NCBI RefSeq assembly: GCF_001544915.2
Contig: NZ_FCOE02000006.1
Coordinates: forward strand, 186,001 to 250,000
Origin: Caballeronia pedi
Lineage (GTDB): Bacteria > Pseudomonadota > Gammaproteobacteria > Burkholderiales > Burkholderiaceae
DNA length: 64,000 bases
Direction: 5' to 3'
Position numbers and translations under genes: made by a program. The notes beneath the pieces are model-generated. The model was given only the letters and a program-made list of their open reading frames with translations, was not told the DNA's origin and did no database searches. Below are positions 43,609-52,299 of the stretch, piece after piece. The stretch's first letter is position 1, and each line of letters opens with the position of its first letter.

Positions 43609-44331
43609 TTAGTTGTGAACGCTGCCGCAGGCGAGCGGCATTCTGAGCGAACCGGCGGCGACGGGCACCGGATCGGCCGGCGCGGGCAGCGACGCGAGAT
43701 AGGCCGCGATCGCGGTGATGTCGCGGTCGTTCAACAGCTTCGACACCTGCGCCATGCAATCCGGCGCGACGGTCGAACGCGTGCCGTAGCGCCACGCGCC
43801 CAATTGCGCGCTGAGATAGTCGGCGTGCAGGCCGAGCAGGCCGGGAATCGCGGGTTCCATGCCGGTCATGGCCGCGCCGTGGCAGCTCACGCAGGCAGGC
43901 ACCTTGCGCGCGGTGTCGCCCTTCGCGACGAGCGTCTTGCCGAGATCGAGCGTCTTTGTATCGACCTTGACGGGCGCGGGCGGCGGAAACGGCGGACGCT
44001 CGCTCGCGAAGTAGTCGGCGATCTGCTTCAGGTAGGCGTCGGGCAGATACGCGAGCAGGTAGTTCATCGGCGGATACTTGCGCCGGCCATCGCGGAACGC
44101 GAGCAACTGGTTGTACAGATAGCCGGCGGGTTTGCCGGACAGACGCGGGAAGTAGTCGTTGTCGGTGCCCTCGCCGCGTGCGCCGTGGCAGGCCGCACAG
44201 CCCATCACGCGGGCCTGCATCGTATCGGGCGCGCGCTCCAGTGGGACGGCGTCAGCCGCGAACGCGCCGAAGCTGGAAAACGCGAACAGCGCGGACAAAA
44301 GGAAAGCGCCGAGCTTTGCCACGTTTCGCAC
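43609..44331 (-). CDS. diheme c-type cytochrome, first gene of oxidase cluster
   Basis: This 240-aa exported protein has a signal peptide (about 1-25) and two heme sites, CAACHGARGE and CVSCHGAAMT, in a c4-like layout. It is 13 bases upstream of the triheme gene and opens the six-gene cluster. The upstream gap 44332-44664 should hold its promoter. Confidence 0.9.
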   Translation of the reverse strand: MRNVAKLGAFLLSALFAFSSFGAFAADAVPLERAPDTMQARVMGCAACHGARGEGTDNDYFPRLSGKPAGYLYNQLLAFRDGRRKYPPMNYLLAYLPDAYLKQIADYFASERPPFPPPAPVKVDTKTLDLGKTLVAKGDTARKVPACVSCHGAAMTGMEPAIPGLLGLHADYLSAQLGAWRYGTRSTVAPDCMAQVSKLLNDRDITAIAAYLASLPAPADPVPVAAGSLRMPLACGSVHN

Positions 44332-44664
44332 GTAACCCCCGTTGTCGATTTGCCGTGTTCGATTAGTCGGGCGTGAGGCATGCGTCCGACGCGGTTCTTC
44401 AGGCGCTGCGATGTTCTTGGTGCCGATGGGTTGCGCTTGGCTTTTCTGATCTTAGAAGAGACCGCCCGTTTTTCCCAGCTTGGAGATTGTCTCAATGCAT
44501 GATGTCGATTCGACTCGCACAACGCACCGTTCTTTGCGTTTGAACAATGAATAGCATCTTTTTGAGACGAGCAATGACTTTGTGCCCATCCGCTGTGGAT
44601 TGCAGATCATCGCTTTGAACAGTCGATCGAATTATTTCAGGACAAGCGATGGATCGCGGACCGC
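44332..44664. other. 333-base gap upstream of the oxidase cluster
   Basis: Probable promoter region of the oxidase cluster, downstream of norR. Two things are visible: a GAGA-TTG-TCTC repeat at 44483-44493 and one GT-N7-AC match (GTCGATTCGAC, about 44504-44514) of the NorR type. No clear FNR (TTGAT-N4-ATCAA) site was found. No gene supported. Confidence 0.35.
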
Positions 44665-46215
44665 TCATTTGAGACCGAGCCGCTTCGCCAGCCGGTTGAG
44701 ATTCGCGCGATCCATCCCGAGCTCGCGCGCGGCCGATGCCCAGTTCTGATCGTGACGCTTGAGCGCGTCGAGGATGAGCGTGCGCTCGTACGCGCTCACC
44801 GCGTCGCGGAAGTCGGTGCCTGGCGCGGGCAACGGCGGCGCGGGCGCGATCGCCGGTGTGCCGGGTGCGCCGTCGCCGGACAGCGTGAGATCGTCGGCGG
44901 TCAGCGTCAGGATGCGCGGACGCTCCCGATGCGCCGCCAGCGCCTTCAACGCGCTGCGCCCGATCAGATGCTCCAGCTCGCGCACGTTGCCGGGCCAGCG
45001 ATACGCAAGCAGCGCGGCCTGGGCATCGGCGGACAGACGCAGACTCAGCAGGCCGAGACGCGAACGGTTCTCTTCGAGGAAGTAGCCCGCGAGCAACAGT
45101 ACATCGCGGCCACGCTCACGCAGCGGCGGCACCACCAGCGGATACACCGACAGCCGATGATAGAAATCCGCCCTGAACCGCCCCGCGCGCACTTCCTCGG
45201 CAAGATCGCGATTCGTGGCGGCGATCAGCCGCACGTCGACCTCGTGCTCGCTATCCGAGCCGATGCGCTGCAACTGGCCGTTCTGCAGCACGCGCAGAAG
45301 CTTCGCCTGCACGGGCAGCGGCAGTTCGCCGACTTCATCGAGAAAGAGCGTGCCGCCATCGGCGAGTTCGAACTTGCCGCGCCGGTCCGACGACGCGCCC
45401 GAGAACGCGCCGCGCACATGCCCGAAAAGCTCGCTTTCGACCAGCGTATCGGGCAGCGCCGCGCAGTTCAGGCTGACGAGCGGCTTGTCGGCGCGCGGCG
45501 AGAGCGCGTGGATCTCGCTCGCAACGAGTTCCTTGCCGACGCCCGTCTCGCCGGTGATGAGCACGGTGAGATCGCTCGACGCGACGATCGCGATCTCCTC
45601 CTGCAAACGGTTATGCGGCGCGCTGCTGCCGATCATCTCGCGCCGCCGCGGGCCGCTCGCCTGCCGATACACCTCCGCGCGCTGACGCTCGGCCTCGCTC
45701 GTTTTCGACAGCCTGTCGATGCGCTCGGCCACGCTCACGGTCGCCGCCGCGAGGCTCAGGAAGGCTTGCAGCGACGCCATGTCGATGCCGTCGAAGCGCG
45801 CGGGATCGAGCGCGTCGAGCGTCAGCACGCCCCATGCGTGCCCGTTGATGAAGAGCGGGCAGCCGAGGCAATCGTGCACCTCCAGATGGCCGCTCACGCC
45901 TTTCACGAGGCCATCGTAGGGATCGGGGAGATCGGAGCTGGCGGCGAAGCGCGTCGGCTCTTCGCGCGCGAGAATGCGCGCGAAACGTGGATGCTCGCTC
46001 ACCCGAAAGCGCCGCCCGAGCGTATCGCTCGACAGGCCATCGATGGCAAGCGGCACCAGCGTGTCGCCGTCGAGCCGCAACAGCGCGGTGGCGTCGCCGG
46101 GAAAGAGCGCGCGCAGCGTGTGCAGCAAACGCCGGTAGCGCTCGGTGTCGGGCATCTCGCTCGACAGGTCCTCGATCAGCGGAACCAAGGCGTCGAGCAG
46201 CACCCGTGAAGTCAT
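44665..46215 (-). CDS. norR: NorR, nitric-oxide-responsive sigma54 activator
   Basis: This 516-aa protein has an N-terminal GAF domain (about 1-170) with the NorR iron-site blocks seen in E. coli NorR (LPDPYDGL, HDCLGCPLF, LTLD), an AAA+ domain with Walker A GETGVGKE and Walker B TLFLDE, and a Fis-type HTH at the end (WASAARELGMDRANLNRLAKRLG). The sigma54 loop reads GAFSGA instead of GAFTGA. NO binding to the GAF iron would relieve inhibition and activate hmp. The start at 46215 matches E. coli NorR's N-terminus; an ATG at 46260 is possible. Confidence 0.93.
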   Translation of the reverse strand: MTSRVLLDALVPLIEDLSSEMPDTERYRRLLHTLRALFPGDATALLRLDGDTLVPLAIDGLSSDTLGRRFRVSEHPRFARILAREEPTRFAASSDLPDPYDGLVKGVSGHLEVHDCLGCPLFINGHAWGVLTLDALDPARFDGIDMASLQAFLSLAAATVSVAERIDRLSKTSEAERQRAEVYRQASGPRRREMIGSSAPHNRLQEEIAIVASSDLTVLITGETGVGKELVASEIHALSPRADKPLVSLNCAALPDTLVESELFGHVRGAFSGASSDRRGKFELADGGTLFLDEVGELPLPVQAKLLRVLQNGQLQRIGSDSEHEVDVRLIAATNRDLAEEVRAGRFRADFYHRLSVYPLVVPPLRERGRDVLLLAGYFLEENRSRLGLLSLRLSADAQAALLAYRWPGNVRELEHLIGRSALKALAAHRERPRILTLTADDLTLSGDGAPGTPAIAPAPPLPAPGTDFRDAVSAYERTLILDALKRHDQNWASAARELGMDRANLNRLAKRLGLK

Positions 46216-46257
46216 TGCGACTACGTAGGCAGTCCTTTTGACTAGAGTCGAATCGAC
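46211..46257. promoter_or_regulatory. three GT-N7-AC NorR sites
   Basis: GTCATTGCGAC (46211-46221), GTCCTTTTGAC (46232-46242) and GTCGAATCGAC (46247-46257) each match the GT-N7-AC core of NorR sites. Three such sites are the known arrangement upstream of E. coli norVW. They lie 45-90 bases upstream of the sigma54-type promoter of hmp; the first overlaps the norR start. Confidence 0.7.
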
Positions 46258-46299
46258 CATATGCGAAATTAACTGATTGATTTATCGACGATTCTACTC

Positions 46300-46315
46300 T
46301 GGCACGGTTCGTGTA
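46300..46315 (+). promoter_or_regulatory. sigma54-type promoter of hmp
   Basis: TGGCACGGTTCGTGTA has a perfect -24 block TGGCACG; the -12 block is GTGT instead of TTGC, an imperfect match. With the NorR sites upstream and transcription starting near 46327, about 57 bases before the ATG, it is the best candidate promoter. Confidence 0.6.
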
Positions 46316-46383
46316 TGAGAAGTTGCCGAAGACTTTCGATGCGGAAGCGCCCCGCTTCCGCCCATCACACGAGGAACCGAAGC

Positions 46384-47565
46384 ATGCTGTCAGCAGAACA
46401 CCGCGCCATCGTCAAGGCAACCGTCCCCCTCCTGGAAAGCGGCGGTGAAGCGCTCACCCGGCACTTCTACAACAAGATGCTCACCGAGTACCCGGAAGTG
46501 CGCCCGATGTTCAACCAGGCGCATCAGGCCAGCGGCGCGCAGCAGCGCGCGCTCGCCAACGGCGTGCTGATGTACGCGCGGCATATCGATCAACTGGAGA
46601 AGCTCGGCGGGCTCGTCGGCCAGATCATCAACAAGCACGTCGCGCTGAACATCCAGCCGGAACATTATCCGATCGTCGGAAGTTGCCTGCTCGCGTCGAT
46701 CCGCGAAGTGCTCGGCGAGGAGATCGCGACCGATGCCGTCATCGACGCGTGGGCCGCCGCTTACGGGCAACTCGCCGATCTGCTGATCGGGCTGGAGGAA
46801 GGCATCTACAGCGAGCGCGAAAAGGCGCCGGGCGGCTGGCGCGGCACGCGGCGTTTCGCCGTCGCGCGCAAGGAAAAGGAGAGTGACGAAATCGCCTCGT
46901 TCTATCTGGTGCCCGAAGACGGCGGCGCGCTGCTCGACTTTCATCCGGGGCAGTACATCGGCCTGCGTGTGCTCATCGACGGTGAGGAACTGCGCCGCAA
47001 TTACTCGCTGTCCGCCGCGCCCAATGGCCGCGAATATCGCATCAGCGTGAAGCGCGAAGCGAATGGCAAGGTGTCGAACTTCCTGCACGAAAACGTGGGC
47101 GAACGCGATGTGCTGGAGCTCTATCCGCCCGCGGGCGATTTCAAGCTCGAGCAAAGCGAGAAGCCGCTCGTGCTGATCAGCGGCGGTGTGGGCATCACGC
47201 CGACGCTCGCGATGCTGCAGGCCGCGCTCGAAACCAAGCGTCCGGTCCACTTCATTCACTCGGCGCGGCACGGCGGCGTGCACGCGTTCCGCGCGGTCAT
47301 CGAGGATCTGGCGGCGCGCCATCCGCAGCTCAAGCGCTTCTACTGCTATGAGCACAAGCGCGACGGCGATCACGAAGCGCACGGCATCGGCTTCGTTGAT
47401 GAAAAGCTGCTCGACACGTGGCTGCCGAAGAACCGCGATGTCGACGCGTATTTCCTCGGACCGAAGGCGTTCATGAAGGCCGTGAAGAAGCATCTGAAGG
47501 TGCTCGGCGTGCCCGAGGCGCAGAGCCGCTTCGAGTTCTTCGGCCCGGCTGCGGCGCTCGACTGA
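46384..47565 (+). CDS. hmp: flavohemoglobin, NO dioxygenase
   Basis: This 393-aa enzyme converts NO and O2 to nitrate with NAD(P)H. It has a globin domain (about 1-138) with the heme His in NKHVALNIQPEHY (His85), an FAD domain with RRNYSLSAAP, and an NAD domain with GGVGITPTLAML and a terminal FEFFGP. Full length. It starts after GAGGAAC. Divergent from norR, with NorR sites and a sigma54-type promoter between, so it is the local NorR target. Confidence 0.95.
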   Translation: MLSAEHRAIVKATVPLLESGGEALTRHFYNKMLTEYPEVRPMFNQAHQASGAQQRALANGVLMYARHIDQLEKLGGLVGQIINKHVALNIQPEHYPIVGSCLLASIREVLGEEIATDAVIDAWAAAYGQLADLLIGLEEGIYSEREKAPGGWRGTRRFAVARKEKESDEIASFYLVPEDGGALLDFHPGQYIGLRVLIDGEELRRNYSLSAAPNGREYRISVKREANGKVSNFLHENVGERDVLELYPPAGDFKLEQSEKPLVLISGGVGITPTLAMLQAALETKRPVHFIHSARHGGVHAFRAVIEDLAARHPQLKRFYCYEHKRDGDHEAHGIGFVDEKLLDTWLPKNRDVDAYFLGPKAFMKAVKKHLKVLGVPEAQSRFEFFGPAAALD

Positions 47566-47591
47566 TTGCGCGGGTAGCGCGGCGCTTTCCG

Positions 47592-47621
47592 ACCCGCGGT
47601 GCAGTCGGCCGCGGGTTTTTT
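47592..47621 (+). terminator. intrinsic terminator after hmp
   Basis: ACCCGCGG and CCGCGGGT form an eight-base stem across a nine-base loop, followed by a run of six T. It lies 27 bases after the hmp stop. Confidence 0.85.
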
Positions 47622-47663
47622 GCGCGCCCGCGCAGCATCGAAGATGTCGTCTTGCTGGTCACC

Positions 47664-47690
47664 TGAAATTTCCAAAAACCGGTCATTTCA
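47664..47690. promoter_or_regulatory. TGAAAT/ATTTCA inverted repeat before the AhpD-like gene
   Basis: TGAAAT and ATTTCA are separated by 15 bases in an A+T-rich patch about 80-105 bases upstream of the gene at 47771. It is a candidate operator; the binding protein is unknown. Confidence 0.35.
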
Positions 47691-47770
47691 AATAGCCGCC
47701 TGAACGCCTAATCTTCTCTTGCCGCGCCGATATGGCGCACTTTTCGAACCCAGTCAAAGAGGATACTTCA

Positions 47771-48208
47771 ATGCAACCCCGTCTCGACTTCTACAAAGCC
47801 AGCCCCGCCGCAATCAAGGCGCTCGTCGGTGTCGAAGAGCGCATCGCGAAGTCGGCGCTCGAAAAATCGCTGACCGAACTGGTGCGGCTGCGCGCATCGC
47901 AGATCAACGGCTGCGCGTTCTGCGTCGACATGCACACGACCGATGCGCGCAAGGGCGGCGAAACCGACCGGCGTCTGGCGACGGTCGTCGTGTGGCGCGA
48001 AACGCCGTTCTTCACCGATCGCGAGCGCGCCGCGCTGGAGTGGACCGAAGCGCTGACGCTCGTGTCGCACGATCACGTGCCCGACGCCGTCTGGGAAGCC
48101 GTGAAGCCGCATTTCAGCGATGAGGAAATCGTCGACCTGACGCTGCTCGTCTCCGCGATCAATAGCTGGAACCGCTTTGCGATCGCGTTCCGCAAGACGC
48201 CGGCGTGA
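47771..48208 (+). CDS. AhpD-like / carboxymuconolactone-decarboxylase-family protein
   Basis: This 145-aa protein has the AhpD redox motif in QINGCAFCVDMHTTDARKGG (Cys-x2-Cys-x3-His) and a helical bundle of family length. Such proteins act as peroxidase-linked disulfide reductases. Positioned between hmp and nnrS, it probably belongs to a nitrosative or oxidative stress set. It follows GAGGATACTTCA and precedes the cupin gene by ten bases. Confidence 0.88.
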   Translation: MQPRLDFYKASPAAIKALVGVEERIAKSALEKSLTELVRLRASQINGCAFCVDMHTTDARKGGETDRRLATVVVWRETPFFTDRERAALEWTEALTLVSHDHVPDAVWEAVKPHFSDEEIVDLTLLVSAINSWNRFAIAFRKTPA

Positions 48209-48218
48209 GGACATCGAC

Positions 48219-48629
48219 ATGAGCATGCGCAAGATTCTCGTCGTCGCGGCCGCGCTGATGCTCGGCGCGGCCAACGCCGGCGCGCACGACACGCAAGGCG
48301 CGGAGGTCGTCACGCCGGTGATGAAGCAGGCGATTCCGGAAGCCGCCGGCAAGAACGTGCTGATGGCAACGGTCTCGTACAAACCGGGACAGGCGTCCGA
48401 AGCGCATATGCATCCGGGGTCGATTTTCGCGTACGTGCTCGAAGGCCATGTGACTTCGCAGCTCGAAGGCTCGGCGGCGAAGACGTATGGTCCGGGCGAA
48501 TCGTGGTACGAGCCGCCGGGCGCGCATCACGTCGTATCGAGGAATGCGAGCGCGACGAAGCCCGCGAAGCTGCTCGTGTTCGCGGTCGTCGGCGAGAACG
48601 ATCCGGTCAAGCAGCCGATTCCGCACTGA
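48219..48629 (+). CDS. exported cupin-domain protein
   Basis: This 136-aa protein has a signal peptide (about 1-23, NAGA) and one cupin barrel with the metal motif EAHMHPGSIFAYVLEG and the second motif PPGAHHVVSRN. Such secreted cupins are often paired with AhpD-like genes; substrate unknown. The start at 48219 is ten bases after the AhpD-like stop. Confidence 0.88.
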   Translation: MSMRKILVVAAALMLGAANAGAHDTQGAEVVTPVMKQAIPEAAGKNVLMATVSYKPGQASEAHMHPGSIFAYVLEGHVTSQLEGSAAKTYGPGESWYEPPGAHHVVSRNASATKPAKLLVFAVVGENDPVKQPIPH

Positions 48630-48659
48630 CCGGGTCGATGTTTTCAACGTGAGGATGTC

Positions 48660-49889
48660 ATGAAGATCGCAGAACCGAACGCCGTTTTCGTTGCCGCGCC
48701 AGAAGGGCGCAAGCCTGAACATCGGCGGCGCCTTGCGCTGTTCGATCTCGGCTTTCGCCCGTTTTATCTGTGCGGCGCGGCGTTCGGCGCGCTTGCCCTG
48801 ACGATCTGGCTACTCGTGCTCGCGGGCGAGCCGCTCTTCGGCGGCTATCTGTTGCGCGCGGACCCGATCGGCTGGCACGCCCATGAAATGGTGTTCGGCT
48901 TCGCGGCGGCGATCGTCGTCGGCTTCCTGCTGACGGCCGTGCGCGCGTGGACCGGGCGCGACACCGCGAGAGGCGCGGCGCTCGCCTCGCTCGCACTGCT
49001 TTGGCTCGCGGGCCGCGTGCTCGTGTGGAGCGGACCGGCGCTGCCGGCTGCGGTCGTCGACAGCGTGTTTCTGCCCGTCGCGGCGCTTTTGCTGTTGCGC
49101 GTGCTCGTGAAGGCGGGTAACCGGCGCAACTATTTCATCGCCGTCGTGTTGCTGGCGTTCGGCGCGCTGAACGCCGCCTTCCATACCTTCTCGATCGATG
49201 CGCGCCCCGATCTCGCGATGCGCGCCGTGTACGCATCGGCGGGCATCGTCGTGTTGCTGGTCAGCGTGATCAGCGGGCGCGTGATTCCGATGTTCACCGC
49301 CAACGCGATCCCCGGCTTCGTCGCGCGACGCTGGCGCTTCGTCGAACTGACGGTCGCGCCGCTCACGCTGGCGGCGTTCTTCGCGGACGCCTTCGCGCTC
49401 CATGCCGCGATCGTCGCGCCGCTCGCCTTGCTGGCGTGCGGCGTGCATCTCGCGCGGATGATCGGCTGGCGCTCCCATGCGGTGCGCGGACGCCCTATTC
49501 TCGCGATCCTGCATCTCGCGTACGCATGGCTGCCGCTCGGCTTCGCGATGCTCGCGCTATCCGCCCTCGGATCGGCACGCGTGCCGCACAGCCTCGCGAT
49601 GCACGCGTTCGCAGCCGGCGCGATCGGCGGCGCGATCATCGCGATGATCACGCGCACCGCGCGCGGACATACGGGCCGTCCGCTCGTCGCGGACAGGCGC
49701 GATGTCGCGTGTTACGCGCTCGTGATGGCGGCGGGCGCGCTGCGCGTGCTCGGGCCGCTCGTCGCGCCCTCGTGGCATTCGACCTGGATCTTCGCCGCAG
49801 GCATCTGCTGGGTCGTCGCGTTTGCGCTGTACGTCGCCAGCTACGCGGCCCCGCTTTCCCGGCCACGCGAAGACGGCAAGCCGGGTTGA
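48660..49889 (+). CDS. nnrS: NnrS-family membrane protein
   Basis: This 409-aa protein has about twelve membrane segments and the NnrS motif GWHAHEMVFGFAAAIVVGFLLTAV, with further blocks VISGRVIPMFTANA and MHAFAAGAIGGAIIAMITR. NnrS proteins bind heme and copper and protect against NO stress by limiting iron-nitrosyl damage. It is 30 bases after the cupin gene and fits the NorR/Hmp neighbourhood. Confidence 0.93.
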   Translation: MKIAEPNAVFVAAPEGRKPEHRRRLALFDLGFRPFYLCGAAFGALALTIWLLVLAGEPLFGGYLLRADPIGWHAHEMVFGFAAAIVVGFLLTAVRAWTGRDTARGAALASLALLWLAGRVLVWSGPALPAAVVDSVFLPVAALLLLRVLVKAGNRRNYFIAVVLLAFGALNAAFHTFSIDARPDLAMRAVYASAGIVVLLVSVISGRVIPMFTANAIPGFVARRWRFVELTVAPLTLAAFFADAFALHAAIVAPLALLACGVHLARMIGWRSHAVRGRPILAILHLAYAWLPLGFAMLALSALGSARVPHSLAMHAFAAGAIGGAIIAMITRTARGHTGRPLVADRRDVACYALVMAAGALRVLGPLVAPSWHSTWIFAAGICWVVAFALYVASYAAPLSRPREDGKPG

Positions 49890-49966
49890 TGCGGCAACGG
49901 CTTTTGACATCCGAATGCGCGGCTTCCGCGACAATCGCGTCCGCTCTCCCCCATTCCGATGTCGCC

Positions 49967-50110
49967 ATGAAACACCTTCGTCTTCTTTGCGCCGCTGCCC
50001 TGCTCGTCGGCGCCTCCCTCACACTTTCCGGCTGCGGCCTGTTCGGCTGCAGCGGCTTCGCGAGCAACGGCGGCGGCTTCGGCGGCTGCAGCGTCGGCAC
50101 GCGGTTCTGA
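49967..50110 (+). CDS. small Gly/Cys-rich lipoprotein
   Basis: This 47-aa protein has a signal peptide with lipobox LSGC (Cys23), followed by a short Gly/Ser/Cys-rich tail (LFGCSGFASNGGG). It resembles tiny lipoproteins seen in Burkholderiaceae. No strong RBS; function unknown. Confidence 0.55.
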   Translation: MKHLRLLCAAALLVGASLTLSGCGLFGCSGFASNGGGFGGCSVGTRF

Positions 50111-50270
50111 CCGCGCGGTCCCTGCGCATGCAGGGCTCACTTCGTCTATCTCCTGAATAATCGCGCCGCCCCCGCGCGTGCCGGGTTTGCCCGCGCGCCG
50201 CTCGCGAGGACACTACGTTCATTGGGCAACCGTCGGCGGCAGTTCACACCGACATCGACTGGAGATAGGC

Positions 50271-50447
50271 ATGAACGCTCACGTAAGTCTGCTTCTTCTC
50301 GCTCTCGTAGCGCCGGCCTGCGCGCCGGCCTTCCGGGTGTGGGTCGCCAGCATCGACGCATGCGTGCCGCGCCTCGCCTGTTGCGCCGTGCATCGCGGCG
50401 CGTCCAATCCGAGGCGGCATCTGCTCTCGTTCCGTGCGTCGCCTTAG
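50271..50447 (+). CDS. possible 58-aa exported peptide
   Basis: A good GGAGATAGGC precedes the ATG and the N-terminus is hydrophobic (AHVSLLLLALVAPACAPAF), but the tail is Cys/Arg-rich with no family and weak coding signs. It could be non-coding DNA. The rest of 50111-50636 shows no other gene. Confidence 0.25.
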   Translation: MNAHVSLLLLALVAPACAPAFRVWVASIDACVPRLACCAVHRGASNPRRHLLSFRASP

Positions 50448-50636
50448 TGCGCGGCGGCGTTGAACGCCCATCCTGCTGCCGCGGGATCGCTCGAAATCAC
50501 GGGGATAAGGGAGCGAGGAGACCACCTGCCGGCGGCACGATAAAACGCGCATCCGCATGCGGAAAGCGCGAGCTCGATAACTAGAAACGGGCGACACGCC
50601 GGGTCGCCCGCCCAGGCCCCTATCACGCCCTGAACA

Positions 50637-51953
50637 TCATTCCTTCACGGTCGAGTACGACGACATGTCCAGCGATGCAGCACGCGCATGCTTCTGCGAA
50701 TGCGCATTGCGCATCGGCTTCAGCACGAAGAGCGCGAGCAGCGCCGATATCGCCGCCATGCCCGCCGCCAGCATGAACACCGCGTGCCAGCTTCCGGTCA
50801 TCGACGTGATGACGCTCGAGAACGGCACCAGCAGCGCGGCCGTACCCTTCGCCGTGTACAGCAGACCCGCGTTGGTCGCAGCGAACTTCGGTCCGAAGGT
50901 GTCGCCGCACGTCGCCGGGAAGAGGCTGTAGATCTCGCCCCACGCGAAGAACACGATGCCGGTCAGCACCACGAAAGCCACCGGATTGTGCCCATACTTC
51001 GACAGCATGACGATGCCGACCGCCTCGATCGCAAACGCGATGAACATCGTGTTCTCCCGCCCGATCCGGTCCGATACCCAGCCGAAGAACGGCCGCGTCA
51101 GCCCGTTGAGCACGCGATCGATGGTCAGCGCGAAGGTCAGCGCGGGGAGCGTCAGACCGAGCAGCGACACGGGCGAATCGTGCAGGCCGAAGTCCTTCGC
51201 GATCGGCCCGAGCTGCGCGGTCGCCATCAGGCCGCCGGCGGCCATCATCACGAACATCAGGTACATGACCCAGAAGATCGGCGAGGCCAGCACCTGCTTC
51301 GGGCTCGCGTTGTAGACCGCCGTTTTGACGGCGCTCTTCACCGACGCGATCATCTTCTCGGGCGGCGCAAACAGCGCCATGCCGAGCAGGAACACGACGA
51401 GCCCCTGGCCGAGACCGAACCACAGGAACGTCGCTTCATAGCCGCTCGACTTGATCATGTGCGCGATCGGCACGACGGTCGCCGCCGAGCCCATTCCGAA
51501 GCCCGCCGCCGTGATGCCCGCGGCCAGTCCGCGGCGCGCCGGGAACCACTTGAGCGCATTGCCGACGCACGTGCCGTACACCGCGCCCGCGCCGACACCG
51601 CCGACCGCCGCCGCGAAGTACAGCAGCGGCAGCGACGACGCCACCGAGTTGAGCGCCCACGCGATCGCGCATAGCAGCCCGCCGCCGACCACGACGGGCC
51701 TGGGCCCGTATTTGTCGACGAGATAGCCTTCCACCGGTACGAGCCAGGTTTCCGTCACGACGAAGATCGTGAACGCCACCTGAATGGCCGCGCGGCCCCA
51801 GTGATACTTCTCGTCGATCGGATTGACGAAAAGAGTCCAGCCGTACTGCATGTTGGCGATCATCGCCATGCAAATCACGCCGAAAACCAACTGCACCCAC
51901 GGCGACGCCAGGCGCGACACCTTGTCTTCGCGGCCCATCTGGTTCATTCCCAT
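50637..51953 (-). CDS. OFA-family MFS transporter (oxalate/formate antiporter-like)
   Basis: This 438-aa MFS protein has twelve membrane segments and OFA motifs: FGVICMAMIANMQYGWTLFV at the start, DKYGPRPVVVGGGLL and GAVYGTCVGNALKWFP. The C-terminal half has DRVLNGLTRPFFGWVSD. Such proteins exchange oxalate, formate or other monocarboxylates; no decarboxylase gene is here, so the substrate is open. AAGGAGA precedes the first ATG. Confidence 0.9.
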   Translation of the reverse strand: MGMNQMGREDKVSRLASPWVQLVFGVICMAMIANMQYGWTLFVNPIDEKYHWGRAAIQVAFTIFVVTETWLVPVEGYLVDKYGPRPVVVGGGLLCAIAWALNSVASSLPLLYFAAAVGGVGAGAVYGTCVGNALKWFPARRGLAAGITAAGFGMGSAATVVPIAHMIKSSGYEATFLWFGLGQGLVVFLLGMALFAPPEKMIASVKSAVKTAVYNASPKQVLASPIFWVMYLMFVMMAAGGLMATAQLGPIAKDFGLHDSPVSLLGLTLPALTFALTIDRVLNGLTRPFFGWVSDRIGRENTMFIAFAIEAVGIVMLSKYGHNPVAFVVLTGIVFFAWGEIYSLFPATCGDTFGPKFAATNAGLLYTAKGTAALLVPFSSVITSMTGSWHAVFMLAAGMAAISALLALFVLKPMRNAHSQKHARAASLDMSSYSTVKE

Positions 51954-52039
51954 GCCTGTCTCCTTGGCAAGCTTGCCTTGTGTATTCGGACGCCGAACGG
52001 CGCCTCCTGCGACGCGTTTTCATGTCGCGCCGCATATAC

Positions 52040-52067
52040 ACAGTATGTGATATATCAAGTAAGTCAA
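52040..52067 (-). promoter_or_regulatory. sigma70-type promoter of the OFA transporter gene
   Basis: On the minus strand, TTGACT (52067-52062) and TACTGT (52045-52040) are spaced by 16 bases in an A+T-rich patch; transcription would start near 52033, about 80 bases before the ATG. The -10 is weak. The stretch 51954-52299 also contains the porin terminator and otherwise nothing that I recognise. Confidence 0.4.
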
Positions 52068-52158
52068 GCGAAAGAAATGACGGGGTTTTCACTTATGAAA
52101 GCTTTCAGCGTAAGCGCATGAAAGCTGCAGTGCACCTGCTTTGCGCAGACAAAAAAAA

Positions 52159-52184
52159 GCCCGGCAGAGACAGGCCTGCCGGGC
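52159..52184 (-). terminator. intrinsic terminator of the porin gene
   Basis: GCCCGGCAG and CTGCCGGGC form a nine-base stem with an eight-base loop; read on the minus strand it is followed by eight T. It lies about 115 bases past the porin stop. Confidence 0.88.
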
Positions 52185-52299
52185 GATGAGCGTGGCGAGA
52201 CATGGCAATCCGCAACACGCACCTTCTTTATAAATGAAAGTTAAACGTAATGTAAACTGGTATTTTTGTAGGGTTTACGCTGCGGTGCTTCTCGCGGTT

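Noticed and set aside
44480..44495. possible FNR box upstream of the oxidase cluster
   Set aside because: TTGGAGATTGTCTCAA does not keep the TTGAT-N4-ATCAA pattern.
52030..52056. palindrome-like ATATACACAGTATGTGATATAT as an operator
   Set aside because: Outer bases are mirror copies rather than complementary, so it is not a true inverted repeat beyond CACA/TGTG.
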